From assembly GCF_900176205.1 (NCBI RefSeq), contig NZ_LT859959.1:1798001-1862000 (forward strand): DNA of 64,000 bases. Direction: 5' to 3'. Numbering within the stretch: the first letter of the stretch is position 1; every line of letters begins with the position of its first letter. Positions 17,725-26,369 of this stretch are shown piece after piece. A program made the translations under genes and the position numbers. The DNA comes from Bradyrhizobium sp. ORS 285. GTDB taxonomy: Bacteria; Pseudomonadota; Alphaproteobacteria; Rhizobiales; Xanthobacteraceae. The notes under the pieces are model-generated. The model was not told the DNA's origin. It did no database searches and saw only the letters and a program-made list of their open reading frames with translations.

Positions 17725-17761
17725 AGCCCGCGCCGAGGATCAGGCAGCGGGCTTTTTATTT
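17725..17761 (+). terminator. Intrinsic terminator, possibly of a short RNA
   Basis: The stem AGCCCGC with GCGGGCT, a 15-base loop and a run TTTTTATTT form a good plus-strand terminator. No plus-strand gene ends just before it: the promoter-like repeat lies about 50 bases upstream and the neighbouring gene points the other way. A short transcript from about 17710 to 17757 is possible. Confidence 0.55.
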
Positions 17762-18153
17762 GGCCAAGCGAGGAATTCGCGCGGCGGTTATCGAAATCGG
17801 AAAACCCGATCGCCGCATTTCGATCAAATTTGACACGTCGGGCAAATCACTGGCATATTGCCAGCATCGAAATTTCCGAAATCACTGTCCACGCAGCCCG
17901 CGACGCAACAGCCATGGGCTGTTCTTTGCCGTGCGTGACTGCTCCGGGATCGTCTCGTTGCGCCCGCCGGCAACGGTTAGACTCCTCATCATCTGAATAT
18001 TGGCCGCCCCGCGCGAACGGGACGGTCGCGGGCATGGTGCTGGTCGCCATGCGCGCAGCGGTCCCTCGCGCGAGGGATAGGGTTCGCGCCCGAAGCGATC
18101 GCGTTGTCCGCGATCCACCGCGCCTTTCTCTTAACAACGATCAGGAGAGAACG
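17762..18153. other. Intergenic stretch with repeat copy 2
   Basis: No convincing gene lies here. Repeat copy 2 is at 17828-17847 (TTGACACGTCGGGCAAATCA) with GCATAT 17 bases after TTGACA. The long frames across the stretch lack ribosome-binding sites and have no recognisable product. Confidence 0.55.
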
Positions 18154-18225
18154 ATGACCGCCTATTTGATTTCGCTTGCGGTGGTGGGGCTCGTCGCGAT
18201 GGCCGCCGCCGACGCTCTGTCGTGA
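18154..18225 (+). CDS. Tiny single-pass membrane peptide (23 aa)
   Basis: The 23-residue product MTAYLISLAVVGLVAMAAAD plus three residues is almost entirely one membrane helix. A clear CAGGAGAG ribosome-binding site lies five bases before the ATG. It is followed within 40 bases by another small membrane protein gene and then an acetyltransferase gene on the same strand, so it may head a small operon. I know of no function. Confidence 0.5.
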   Translation: MTAYLISLAVVGLVAMAAADALS

Positions 18226-18262
18226 TTACGCTCCACATCAACTCGAGACTCCGGAAGCGACC

Positions 18263-18430
18263 ATGTCGAAGACGATCACCGAGCTCCGAGCAGACTTCCA
18301 GCACCTGCGGCGCTGGCGCAAGAGCGTGGAGCAAGCACAGAGCTATACTTTCAAGGCGGTCATCACGGTCATTGCGACCGGTATCGTCGGCGCGATCTGG
18401 CTCGGCATCAAGGTCGTGCTCGGGAAGTGA
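18263..18430 (+). CDS. Small membrane protein (55 aa)
   Basis: The 55-residue product has a charged N-terminal helix (TELRADFQHLRRWRKSVEQ) and one C-terminal membrane segment (AVITVIATGIVGAIWLGIKVVL). The layout suggests a cytoplasmic coiled region anchored to the membrane. I do not recognise it. The stop lies four bases before the GTG start of the acetyltransferase gene, so the two are likely coupled. Confidence 0.65.
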   Translation: MSKTITELRADFQHLRRWRKSVEQAQSYTFKAVITVIATGIVGAIWLGIKVVLGK

Positions 18431-18434
18431 AGCC

Positions 18435-18896
18435 GTGGCGAAGCAAGCCCTGCGGCGTCTGCGCCGCTTCCGCATCCGTGAAGTCGACGCCTGCGAGCCA
18501 GACGTCGTCGATACGTTGAAGGACCTTCACGCGCGCATCTTCCTGGATCGGGCGCCTCTGCCCGATTTCGACGTCGGCCATTGGTGGATGGCCTCCGAGT
18601 TGGGACGACCCACGGCCTTTGCCGGCCTTGTTCCGTCTGTCTTGGGCGGCGGAATCGGCTATCTCTCCAGGGTAGGAGTTCTTCGCGAGTGCTGCGGACA
18701 CGGTCTGCAGCGCCGCATGATGCGTGCGATCGAACAGCGCGCGCGACGCTCCGACCTCTGTTGCATCGTATCGGACACGACGAGCAATATCATCTCCGCG
18801 AACAACTTCATTCGCTGCGGATATGTGCTGTTCGAGCCGGCTCAGCCTTGGGCGTGGGGGAACTCACTCTACTGGCGCAAGATGATCCGCGCGTGA
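18435..18896 (+). CDS. GNAT family N-acetyltransferase
   Basis: The 153-residue protein spans a compact GNAT fold. The acetyl-CoA-binding strand and loop are at LSRVGVLRECCGHGLQRRMM (pattern R-x-x-G-x-G/A with Cys-Gly-His-Gly), and the C-terminal part TSNIISANNFIRCGYVLFEP matches the usual motif B, in which an Asn precedes a C-terminal strand. The start is the GTG at 18435, four bases after the previous stop. The acceptor is unknown: GNAT enzymes of this size acetylate amino acids, small amines or protein N-termini. Confidence 0.8.
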   Translation: MAKQALRRLRRFRIREVDACEPDVVDTLKDLHARIFLDRAPLPDFDVGHWWMASELGRPTAFAGLVPSVLGGGIGYLSRVGVLRECCGHGLQRRMMRAIEQRARRSDLCCIVSDTTSNIISANNFIRCGYVLFEPAQPWAWGNSLYWRKMIRA

Positions 18897-19044
18897 GTTG
18901 CCTATCAGCCTCGTTCTGCGTTGCAGCAGAGGTCGGTTGGGCAACGGAATTGCCGCGCAGGCCAGTTTTGTGCTTGGTTGCTCTGTGCGCTGATCCGCGC
19001 ATGCAACGATCGCTTCAGACGATCGAGGTGAGGGAAGGACTCGA

Positions 19045-20307
19045 ATGCCGGCTGAGGTCATCTTGTCAGATCGCAAGCCGCGGCCGAGCGATGCGCCGGC
19101 CGCCTTGGCCGGATTGCTCGTGATCGATTTCACCCGTGTCGTCGCCGGGCCTGCCTGCACGCAGACCTTGGCTGATTTCGGAGCCGAGGTCATCAAGATC
19201 GAGCAGCCGATCAAGGGGGACGATACCCGTGCCTATGAACATGCTGAACTCGGCGGCGAGAGCGCAGCCTTCCTCAGCCTCAATCGCAACAAGCAGGGGA
19301 TGGTGCTGGATCTCGTGATCGCGCAGGCCCGAGATATTGCCCGCGCGCTCATCGCCAAAGCCGACATCGTGGTCGAGAATTTCTCGTCGTCGGTGATGGA
19401 GAAGTATGGCCTCGACTATCCCACGGTGTCGCAGACCAATCCGGGACTGATCTACTGCTCGATCTCGGCCTACGGCCGCACGGGTCCGTTTGCGTGGCGT
19501 TCGGGATTCGATCCGATTGCTCAGGCCGAAAGCGGCTTCATGTCGCTCAACGGATTTGCCGATGGGCCGCCGATTCGAACCGGAGCGCCGGTCGTCGACT
19601 TCGCGACTGGCATGTCGGCCTGTAATGCCATCCTGCTCGCACTCGCAGCAAGGCAGCGACTCGGCAGGGGACAGCACGTCGAAGTCGCATTGTTCGACAT
19701 TGCCTTGGCGATGACGGGCTTCTCCGGAATGGCCTATCTCATGAACGGTGTGAACCCGTCGCGGACAGGCAATTCGCCGAACGATTCGCCGACGGTCGGC
19801 GTGTTCGACGCGTCGGATGGTCCGCTCTACATCGCATGCGGGAACGACCGGCTCTGCCACCGCCTCATGACGCAGGTTCTTGGCCGCGCGGATCTTCTCA
19901 CCGATCCTCGCTTTGCCACCCGGAAGGCGAGATGGACGAACCGCACCCAACTCCGCGGCATCCTCGCCGACATCATCGCCGCCGACCGGATGGAGGTCTG
20001 GATCTCGCGGATGAATCAGGCCGGGGTTCCCGTCGGCCGGGTGCGGACGGTAGAACAAGCCTTCAATGCGCCCGAGGTTCGCGCGCGGGATCGCGTGTGT
20101 CGCATCCCGCATCCGACGGCGGTCTCGATCCCGAATGTCGAGCCTGCGATCACCATGCAGATGACGCCGGCGGTCGAGCCCCGGGCCGCGCCGCGTCTTG
20201 GCGAGCATACGACGGCTATTTTGCGCGCCCGGCTGGGGCACAGCGAACAGGAGATCGAAGCCTTCCGCCAGCAGGGCGCGTTTGGGCCGATCCAGACGGT
20301 CGCCTGA
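19045..20307 (+). CDS. CaiB/BaiF family CoA transferase
   Basis: The 420-residue protein is a full-length class III (formyl-CoA transferase type) CoA transferase. It opens with LAGLLVIDFTRVVAGPACTQTLADFGAEVIKIE, in which the GP-x-x-T-Q-x-L-A-D-x-GA pattern is diagnostic, and has the catalytic Asp region ENFSSSVMEKYGLDY (about residues 112-126) that forms the acyl-aspartyl intermediate. It moves CoA between carboxylic acids; the acid pair is not evident. A GGGAAGGA site precedes the ATG. It lies just outside the FNR-boxed island, convergent with the CBS-domain gene. Confidence 0.9.
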   Translation: MPAEVILSDRKPRPSDAPAALAGLLVIDFTRVVAGPACTQTLADFGAEVIKIEQPIKGDDTRAYEHAELGGESAAFLSLNRNKQGMVLDLVIAQARDIARALIAKADIVVENFSSSVMEKYGLDYPTVSQTNPGLIYCSISAYGRTGPFAWRSGFDPIAQAESGFMSLNGFADGPPIRTGAPVVDFATGMSACNAILLALAARQRLGRGQHVEVALFDIALAMTGFSGMAYLMNGVNPSRTGNSPNDSPTVGVFDASDGPLYIACGNDRLCHRLMTQVLGRADLLTDPRFATRKARWTNRTQLRGILADIIAADRMEVWISRMNQAGVPVGRVRTVEQAFNAPEVRARDRVCRIPHPTAVSIPNVEPAITMQMTPAVEPRAAPRLGEHTTAILRARLGHSEQEIEAFRQQGAFGPIQTVA

Positions 20308-20373
20308 GCCTAGCGCAATTTCGCTGGTCGCAGGCGAGACTGGTGATGAAGATGGCCGCGCCGTGGTTGATCC

Positions 20374-21102
20374 TCAGCTGGCCTTTGCCATATCCTCGTC
20401 TTCCGGCGAGTTGAGGTACATGCCGGACATGGTATCGACCCAGCACAAATGGTCGTGCACCTTCTTCACACCCGTGACGTTTTCGGTGGCGACGATGGCC
20501 GCCTGCCGCGAGCGTTCTTCGGTGATGACGCCGCTCAAATGAACGATGCCGTCCTTGGCGATGACGGACAGTCCGAAGGGGCACCAGTCGTTCTTCTCAA
20601 GGGCGTCGATGACACGATTGCGAATGTGATCGTCATCAGCCGTGGGGTCCGGAACCTGCCGGCCGAGGGTGGCGACTGCCTGCAGCAGATTCGCCCGGGA
20701 CACGATGCCGACGACCTGGTCACCCTTGACCACCGGCAGCCGCTTCACGTGGTTCTTCTCCATCAGCTCCACGATCTCCGCGAGGGCGGCGTCTTCCGTG
20801 ATCGTCAGGGGAGACCTGGTCATGACCTCAGACACCTTGCGTCCATGCTCGTGGACGAAGTCGGCGGCTGATTTTCCCGGCCCGAGAATAAAACGGAGCC
20901 AGCGGCCACGCTTGCGTCCCGTGCCGATCTCCGTACGGCGGATGAAATCACCTTCCGAGACGACGCCGACCAGCTTGCCGCTGGCATCGACCACCGGCAG
21001 GCCGCTGACGTGGCGTTGGAGCATGATGTTGGCCGCGTCCACAATCGACGTATCCGGCGAGACGGTGATGACGGGACGGGTCATGATCTGATGGGCGCGC
21101 AT
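20374..21102 (-). CDS. CBS-pair protein with C-terminal BON domain
   Basis: The 242-residue protein carries two CBS motifs (about residues 5-60, with MTRPVITVSPDTSIVDAA, and about 98-150, with MTRSPLTITEDAALAEIVEL) and a C-terminal BON domain (about 160-225, including GIVHLSGVITEERSRQAA). CBS pairs bind adenosine nucleotides and BON domains often contact membranes or phospholipids. Proteins of this layout are recurrent in oxygen- and stress-regulated sets in Bradyrhizobium-type organisms. The longer frame to 21282 is rejected because it crosses two FNR/FixK boxes at 21158-21171 and 21191-21204, the nearer being 56 bases before this start. Confidence 0.9.
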   Translation of the reverse strand: MRAHQIMTRPVITVSPDTSIVDAANIMLQRHVSGLPVVDASGKLVGVVSEGDFIRRTEIGTGRKRGRWLRFILGPGKSAADFVHEHGRKVSEVMTRSPLTITEDAALAEIVELMEKNHVKRLPVVKGDQVVGIVSRANLLQAVATLGRQVPDPTADDDHIRNRVIDALEKNDWCPFGLSVIAKDGIVHLSGVITEERSRQAAIVATENVTGVKKVHDHLCWVDTMSGMYLNSPEDEDMAKAS

Positions 21103-21157
21103 GGCGAACTCCGATGTCAAAAGCTGCAGAACCGTAATCCCGCGGTCAAGCCGTGAA

Positions 21158-21171
21158 TTGACCCAGGTCAA
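21158..21171. promoter_or_regulatory. FixK/FNR-type box 1 of the PHA/CBS divergent region
   Basis: TTGACCCAGGTCAA is a perfect TTGAC-N4-GTCAA palindrome. It lies 56 bases before the CBS/BON gene and 90 before the phasin-like gene. Confidence 0.65.
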
Positions 21172-21190
21172 AGAGGAGGTTGCTCGGTTA

Positions 21191-21204
21191 TTGATGCAGC
21201 TCAA
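21191..21204. promoter_or_regulatory. FixK/FNR-type box 2 of the PHA/CBS divergent region
   Basis: TTGATGCAGCTCAA fits TTGA-N6-TCAA. It lies 57 bases before the ATG of the phasin-like gene, so each divergent gene has a nearby box. Confidence 0.65.
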
Positions 21205-21260
21205 GGTTTTGGGCGTGACGTGGGTTAAAGGTGAATTGATTAGCAAGAGGAGAGGTGCCC

Positions 21261-21623
21261 ATGTCTGAGCTCTCCGGGGCAAATGTCGTGGCCGAGGAAA
21301 CGGCCAAACTGTCCGAACGTGTTGCTCTGTCCAATAAGCATGCGCTTGAGTTGCTCGTCGGCTCGCAGCAGATCATTCTGGAAGAGATTCTCTTCGCCAG
21401 CAATGAGGCGCTGGACCGCACGCGCACGGAAACGCATCTGTTGGCCGAGTTCGTATCGAAGCTGGCCGGGGTGCATTCCGTCAAGGGAATCCAAACGATG
21501 GTCCAGGAATGCGGGCAGCATCAGCTCGACTTCGTCAGGCGTGATTGCGACCGGCTCTTCAAGCATGGGCAGCGGCTCATTGATGCCAGTGTGAATCTCG
21601 TGGGGCAACGGTGGCGAAACTGA
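21261..21623 (+). CDS. Phasin-like PHA granule-associated protein
   Basis: The 120-residue protein is all helical, with heptad-like hydrophobics (ETAKLSERVALSNKHALELL and ELASKL-type repeats) as in phasins. Its position supports the call: its last 13 bases overlap the start of the PHA synthase gene, so the two are surely co-translated. It has an AGAGGAGAGG ribosome-binding site before the ATG at 21261. FNR/FixK boxes at 21158 and 21191 point to low-oxygen induction. Its sequence is distinct from the phasin at 4646-4999; it may be a synthase partner rather than a bulk granule coat. Confidence 0.75.
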   Translation: MSELSGANVVAEETAKLSERVALSNKHALELLVGSQQIILEEILFASNEALDRTRTETHLLAEFVSKLAGVHSVKGIQTMVQECGQHQLDFVRRDCDRLFKHGQRLIDASVNLVGQRWRN

Positions 21624-23506
21624 AGAGTGGGGGGGCATCGCGTCCGGATCGTCGCGAAGCAAAGAGCCTCCAGGTCCGAGGCGGGGCGCAGGACGTTGGC
21701 GGTGCCGCTCCGGTGTTGGCGGAATCGAGCCAGCTGGCCCGCCTCGACGCGCAGCCGCTCCCTCAGGATGCCGAGACGATTGCCAGGGAGTTCAGCCGCG
21801 AGGATCATGAGCTGGACAAAGCCTTCAGCGCGGTCCTGGCGCGCGTAACCGGCGGAATCTCGCCGGCTGCGCTATCGATGGCCTATCTGGATTGGGCTTG
21901 CCATCTCGCGGCGGCGCCTCAACGCCAGATTGAAATCGCCCGGAATGCCTGGCATGGTGCTCGGCAGCTCGCCGAGCGGTCGTTGCATCTTGCGGACCCG
22001 GACCGGGCTCCCTGGGATCTGATAAGGCCGCAGGCCAACGATCATCGCTTTTCCAAGCCGCAATGGGCGATGCAGCCGTTCAACCTGATGGCTCAAGCTT
22101 TCCTGCTCGGCGAAGATTGGTGGCACAAGGCAACGACGGGCGTCCGCGGAGTCAACCCGGCCAATGAAGCCGTCGTGGATTTCTCGCTTCGTCAGCTGCT
22201 CGATATGTTCGCGCCATCGAACTTCGCAGCGACCAATCCCGAAGTGCTGGAAAAAGCAGTTCGAAGCGGTGGCGAGAACTTCGTTTTCGGCTGGCAGAAT
22301 TGGCTCGCCGATCTCATGCAGGTTCTGCAGCCCGGAAAGACATCAGGTCGCTCCGAGTTCGTGGTCGGCCGGACGGTCGCGACTGCGGCTGGCAAGGTGG
22401 TGTACCGAAATCGTCTGATCGAGCTGATCCAATATGCGCCGACAACCGAAAAGGTGCGGCCGGAACCGGTGCTGATCGTGCCCGCATGGATCATGAAGTT
22501 CTACATCCTCGATCTATCGCCGCACAATTCCCTGGTCAGGTATCTGACCGACCAGGGCTTCACGGTGTTTATGATCTCCTGGCGAAATCCGGGAGCGAAG
22601 GACCGGGATCTTGCCTTCGACGACTACCGCTCGCTGGGCGTGATGGCCGCGTTGGGCGAGATCGGGAAGATCGTCCCGGACACGCCGGTCCATGCCGTCG
22701 GTTATTGCCTCGGAGGAACGCTGCTATCGATCACCGCGGCGGCCATGGCGCGGGATGGAGACGCGCGTCTCAAAACGATCACCCTGTTTGCGGCTCAGAC
22801 CGATTTTACGGAAGCCGGAGAGCTGACGCTTTTCATCAATGAGAGCCAGGTCGCATTTCTCGAAGACATGATGTGGGAGCGCGGCTATCTCGATACGACG
22901 CAGATGGCAGGCGCCTTTCAATTGTTGCGATCCAACGATTTGATCTGGTCGCGGGTCTCGCGTGACTATCTTCTCGGCGAGCGGGCCAATCCGAGCGACC
23001 TGATGGCGTGGAATGCGGACGCCACGCGCCTGCCGTATCGGATGCACTCCGAATATCTGCGCAAGCTGTTTTTGAACAACGATCTTGCCGAAGGACGGTA
23101 CAGGGTCGAGGGAAAGCCGGTGTCCCTCTCGGACATTCATACGCCGATGTTCGTTGTCGGCACGCTGCGCGACCACGTCGCCCCGTGGAAGTCCACTTAC
23201 AAGATCCATTACGAGGTCGACGCCGACGTCACCTTTGTCTTGGCGAGCGGCGGACACAATGCCGGCATCGTGGCGCCGCCAGATGAGCCCGGACATTCGC
23301 ATCAGGTGCGCACCAAGGCGGCTGACGCGCCGTATCTTGGTCCAGACGAGTGGCAGAGCACGTCGCCGCGGATCGAGGGCTCGTGGTGGCCGACCTGGAC
23401 CGCTTGGCTGGCGCAGCAGTCTGGAGTGCCGGGCGCAGCGCCGCAACTGGTGACGGACCACTCGAACGAACTTGGGAGCGCGCCGGGCGACTACGTCCAC
23501 ACGTAG
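21611..23506 (+). CDS. phaC: Class I poly(3-hydroxyalkanoate) synthase
   Basis: The 631-residue protein is a PhaC synthase that polymerises 3-hydroxyacyl-CoA into PHA on granule surfaces. The lipase-like box has the catalytic Cys366 (AVGYCLGGTLLSI), with Asp521 in VGTLRDHVAPW and His549 in GGHNAGI completing the triad. The N-terminal PHB polymerase domain occupies about residues 75-250. The first 50 residues are a variable, basic extension, so a later start is possible; the GTG at 21611 is used because it is nearest to the overlap with the phasin-like gene. A high-oxygen set would be unexpected, as the operon has two FixK/FNR boxes upstream. Confidence 0.93.
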   Translation: MAKLKSGGASRPDRREAKSLQVRGGAQDVGGAAPVLAESSQLARLDAQPLPQDAETIAREFSREDHELDKAFSAVLARVTGGISPAALSMAYLDWACHLAAAPQRQIEIARNAWHGARQLAERSLHLADPDRAPWDLIRPQANDHRFSKPQWAMQPFNLMAQAFLLGEDWWHKATTGVRGVNPANEAVVDFSLRQLLDMFAPSNFAATNPEVLEKAVRSGGENFVFGWQNWLADLMQVLQPGKTSGRSEFVVGRTVATAAGKVVYRNRLIELIQYAPTTEKVRPEPVLIVPAWIMKFYILDLSPHNSLVRYLTDQGFTVFMISWRNPGAKDRDLAFDDYRSLGVMAALGEIGKIVPDTPVHAVGYCLGGTLLSITAAAMARDGDARLKTITLFAAQTDFTEAGELTLFINESQVAFLEDMMWERGYLDTTQMAGAFQLLRSNDLIWSRVSRDYLLGERANPSDLMAWNADATRLPYRMHSEYLRKLFLNNDLAEGRYRVEGKPVSLSDIHTPMFVVGTLRDHVAPWKSTYKIHYEVDADVTFVLASGGHNAGIVAPPDEPGHSHQVRTKAADAPYLGPDEWQSTSPRIEGSWWPTWTAWLAQQSGVPGAAPQLVTDHSNELGSAPGDYVHT

Positions 23507-23552
23507 GCTCGGCATTCGTCTTGGGCCGTTGCCCGACCGTGCGGCGCCGTCC

Positions 23553-25121
23553 TCAGCGGTTGATCCGAAGTTGCGATATGCTTCGGTCCAGCGTCGTTTC
23601 CGGCGTTCCCGACGCATCCACCTGAAACCAATCCAGAGCGCCGATGTCATAGCGTTCCTGCTCTTGAGCGACCGCCTCCGTGGCGTCGGACGCATCGTTG
23701 ACCCGGTGCTGAATCCTCTCCTGGCGGACGCGCAGGTCTGCAACGAGGAAGAGGCCAGCAAAGGGCACTTGCAGTCGATTTGCCAATTGCTGGACTGCCT
23801 GACGTTCGGCCTCGCGTGCAAACACGGCGTCGACAATGACGGTGAAGCCCTGGGCCAGCACCTGCGCGGCCTGGTTCATCAGTTCGTGATACACTCTGGC
23901 GCCCGATTCAGGCGTGTAGGCGGTCGCCGGCAGTTGCTCGCTCTGGGACACGCCACACAGCTGCTTTCGCAGCACGTCGCTGCGCAGCACGATCGCTCCC
24001 GGTATCGGCGCCAACTCAGGGGCGAGCGCGCGCGCCAAAGCAGACTTGCCAGTTCCTGACAGGCCGCCGACGGCGATCATCATTGGAGCGGCCGGCTGAA
24101 TGAGCCGGCGCGCCAGCTGAAAGTAGCTTTTGGCGATCTCGAATGTCGTTGAGAGAGGGGAATCGCTATGTTCGGCCGCCCCGCGATTGAGTTTCGCAAG
24201 GAAGACCTGTGCTCGAATGGCTGCTCTCATGGCCAGGAACAGGGGCAGAGCAGCAAGGCCGTCCGTCTGTTCGGGCTCCGCAACAAGGCGATACGTGTTC
24301 AGGAGATGATTGGCCGCGACGGGCAGGTTGAAGTGCAGCAAGTCCATCAGCGGAAATGCAAGGTCGTAGAGGATGTCGATCGTGGCGATGCGGTCGTCGA
24401 ATTCGATGGCGTCGAACAGCACCGGCTTGGCGTCGATCATGACGATGTTGGCCAGATGGAGGTCGCCGTGGCAGCGCCGGACATCGCCTTTGGCAGCGCG
24501 CTGCTCGAGCAATGGCTTGACGCGCAAGAAGGCCGAGCGACAGAGCGCATGAAGCTCTGCGATCTCTCCTTCCGGAAACCGCCGGCTAGCCTCAAAGCTG
24601 GCAATGGATGCGTCGATCCAGCGCGGGACGGAATCGATCCACGCGCTGTCCGTGACTTTTGCGGCAACCTGATGTGACGCTGCGATGGTCTCCGCCAGAT
24701 GGTCGGCCAGATCAGAGTTCACCTCCGCATGTTCCGCGAGATGATCCAACGTCTGGCTCTCATCGAAGCGACGCATCTCGACCGCATATTCGATCGGATC
24801 ACCTGGCCCGTCGATGGAGAATTTCCCGTTCGGTGCCTTCGTGATGGCAACGACACGGAGATAGATGTCGGGAGCAAACGGGTGATTGATCTCCAACTCT
24901 TTCGTGCATGCGGCTTTGCGTAGTGCGAGCGTCGAATAGTCCAGGAATGGAAGCCGGATTGCACGCTTGATCTTCAGCGCGCGGTCGCCAAACAGGAAGA
25001 CGGATGCCGCGTGTGTATCGATGCGGCGAACGTCTGGATGCCTGTTGCCGTCGCCCAAGAACGCGAAGACGAGATCCTGATCGGACGGTGACGTCATGAG
25101 CGCGGCTTCCCGTGTTGGCAT
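23553..25121 (-). CDS. APH-like and AAA/P-loop kinase fusion protein
   Basis: The 522-residue protein has two enzyme-like halves. Residues 25-330 resemble aminoglycoside phosphotransferase-type kinases, with CHGDLHLANIV as catalytic loop and FDAIEFDDRI after it. Residues 350-520 form a P-loop kinase with Walker A GGLSGTGKSALA. Proteins of this fused type are widespread in proteobacteria with no settled substrate. An ATG at 25097 is an alternative start; that at 25121 directly follows the stop of the alcohol dehydrogenase gene. The pair is likely co-transcribed from the FNR-boxed promoter region at 26.1 kb. Confidence 0.85.
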   Translation of the reverse strand: MPTREAALMTSPSDQDLVFAFLGDGNRHPDVRRIDTHAASVFLFGDRALKIKRAIRLPFLDYSTLALRKAACTKELEINHPFAPDIYLRVVAITKAPNGKFSIDGPGDPIEYAVEMRRFDESQTLDHLAEHAEVNSDLADHLAETIAASHQVAAKVTDSAWIDSVPRWIDASIASFEASRRFPEGEIAELHALCRSAFLRVKPLLEQRAAKGDVRRCHGDLHLANIVMIDAKPVLFDAIEFDDRIATIDILYDLAFPLMDLLHFNLPVAANHLLNTYRLVAEPEQTDGLAALPLFLAMRAAIRAQVFLAKLNRGAAEHSDSPLSTTFEIAKSYFQLARRLIQPAAPMMIAVGGLSGTGKSALARALAPELAPIPGAIVLRSDVLRKQLCGVSQSEQLPATAYTPESGARVYHELMNQAAQVLAQGFTVIVDAVFAREAERQAVQQLANRLQVPFAGLFLVADLRVRQERIQHRVNDASDATEAVAQEQERYDIGALDWFQVDASGTPETTLDRSISQLRINR

Positions 25122-26111
25122 TCAGGCGTCTGGCACAAGAACGGCTGCACCAAGAATTTCGCCGCGCCTCAATCGGGCAAGAATGGCATTTGCGTCCGAC
25201 AGAGGATAAGCGGTCGTATGTGTTTCGATGTGGGAGTCCCGAGCCACGCGCAGAAAGTCGAGGCCGTCTTGTCGCGTCAGGTTGGCGACGGACATGACCT
25301 GACGCTCTCCCCAGAGGAGCGAGTAGGGGAAGGTTGGAATGTCGCTCATGTGAATGCCCGCACAAACGACCCGGCCGCCTTTTCGAACCGCCCGCAGAGC
25401 GGCTGGAACGAGCTCGCCGGCGGGCGCGTAGATGATGGCCGCATCCAGAGCAACATCGGGACGCCGGTCCGATGCTCCAGCCCAGGTTGCGCCGAGATGG
25501 CGAGCGAGATCCTGCGCCGTTCGATCATCTTCGCGGGTGAATGCGTAGATCTCGCGGCCTTGCCAGCGGGCGACCTGGGCGACGATGTGTCCTGCTGCTC
25601 CGAAACCGTAAATCCCGAGCCTTTCTGCGTCCCCGGCCATGACGAGCGAACGCCAGCCGATCAGGCCGGCGCACAACAGCGGCGCGACCGCGACGTCATC
25701 ACCGAGACCGTCGAGAGGAAATGCGTAATTTGAGTCGACGAGCGCGTGGCTCGCATAGCCGCCGTCACGCGTGTAGCCGGTGAAGCGAGGCTCATCACAC
25801 AGATTTTCCATTCCTTGCGAGCAGAACGCACAGTGGCCGCAGGTGTGCCCTAGCCAGGGAACGCCCACTCGCGCGCCGAGCTGATGCGTCGTGACGCCCG
25901 CACCGATCCGGTCGACATGGCCGACGATCTCGTGACCAGGAATGATCGGATAGCGAATGTCCGGCAGTTCTCCGTCAACGAGATGCAGGTCGGTGCGACA
26001 AACACCACATGCGCTGACCCGGATACGAATCTCGCCGGGTCCAGGCTCGGGATCTGGGAGCGTCTCGGACTGGAGAACTCCTCCCGGTCGTTGCAACACC
26101 ATCGCGTGCAT
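25122..26111 (-). CDS. Zinc-dependent alcohol dehydrogenase
   Basis: The 329-residue protein is a medium-chain dehydrogenase. Catalytic zinc ligands are visible in ACGVCRTDLH and GHEIVGHVDRIG, and the structural zinc cysteines in CGHCAFCSQGMENLC. The dinucleotide fold begins near GIYGFGAAGHIVAQVA. It matches the shorter zinc ADH subgroup common in low-oxygen sets of rhizobia-like bacteria. It oxidises alcohols, or reduces aldehydes, with NAD(P). An AGGAGTCC site precedes the ATG. A perfect FNR/FixK box at 26169-26182 lies 58 bases upstream, consistent with a fermentative or redox-balancing role under low oxygen. Confidence 0.9.
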   Translation of the reverse strand: MHAMVLQRPGGVLQSETLPDPEPGPGEIRIRVSACGVCRTDLHLVDGELPDIRYPIIPGHEIVGHVDRIGAGVTTHQLGARVGVPWLGHTCGHCAFCSQGMENLCDEPRFTGYTRDGGYASHALVDSNYAFPLDGLGDDVAVAPLLCAGLIGWRSLVMAGDAERLGIYGFGAAGHIVAQVARWQGREIYAFTREDDRTAQDLARHLGATWAGASDRRPDVALDAAIIYAPAGELVPAALRAVRKGGRVVCAGIHMSDIPTFPYSLLWGERQVMSVANLTRQDGLDFLRVARDSHIETHTTAYPLSDANAILARLRRGEILGAAVLVPDA

Positions 26112-26168
26112 CGAGGACTCCTGGGCAGCGTCGCGCCGGTGACATAAGTCATGCCAGGACGCAGGGGT

Positions 26169-26182
26169 TTGATGTCCGTCAA
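26169..26182. promoter_or_regulatory. FNR/FixK-type box between ADH and acyl-CoA ligase genes
   Basis: TTGATGTCCGTCAA fits TTGA-N6-TCAA. It lies 58 bases before the alcohol dehydrogenase gene and could also serve the divergent ligase gene. Confidence 0.65.
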
Positions 26183-26369
26183 GGTCGCATGCGCGCTGGA
26201 GAGCCTATCAAATGTCGGCTGGTGGAGCGAGGGCGGGCGTCCGAGAACGGAGCAGCGTCACATCTCTCCCGTACTGGGATGATAAGCCGCGCTGGACCTG
26301 TCGCGGATTGAAACTAAGATGCTTGTGCGGGACGCGGCCGCCGTTCGCAGGCTCTTGCTGGATATCGAA

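Noticed and set aside
17640..17996. 118-codon plus-strand frame
   Set aside because: It crosses an intrinsic terminator and two repeats, and the product has no recognisable feature.
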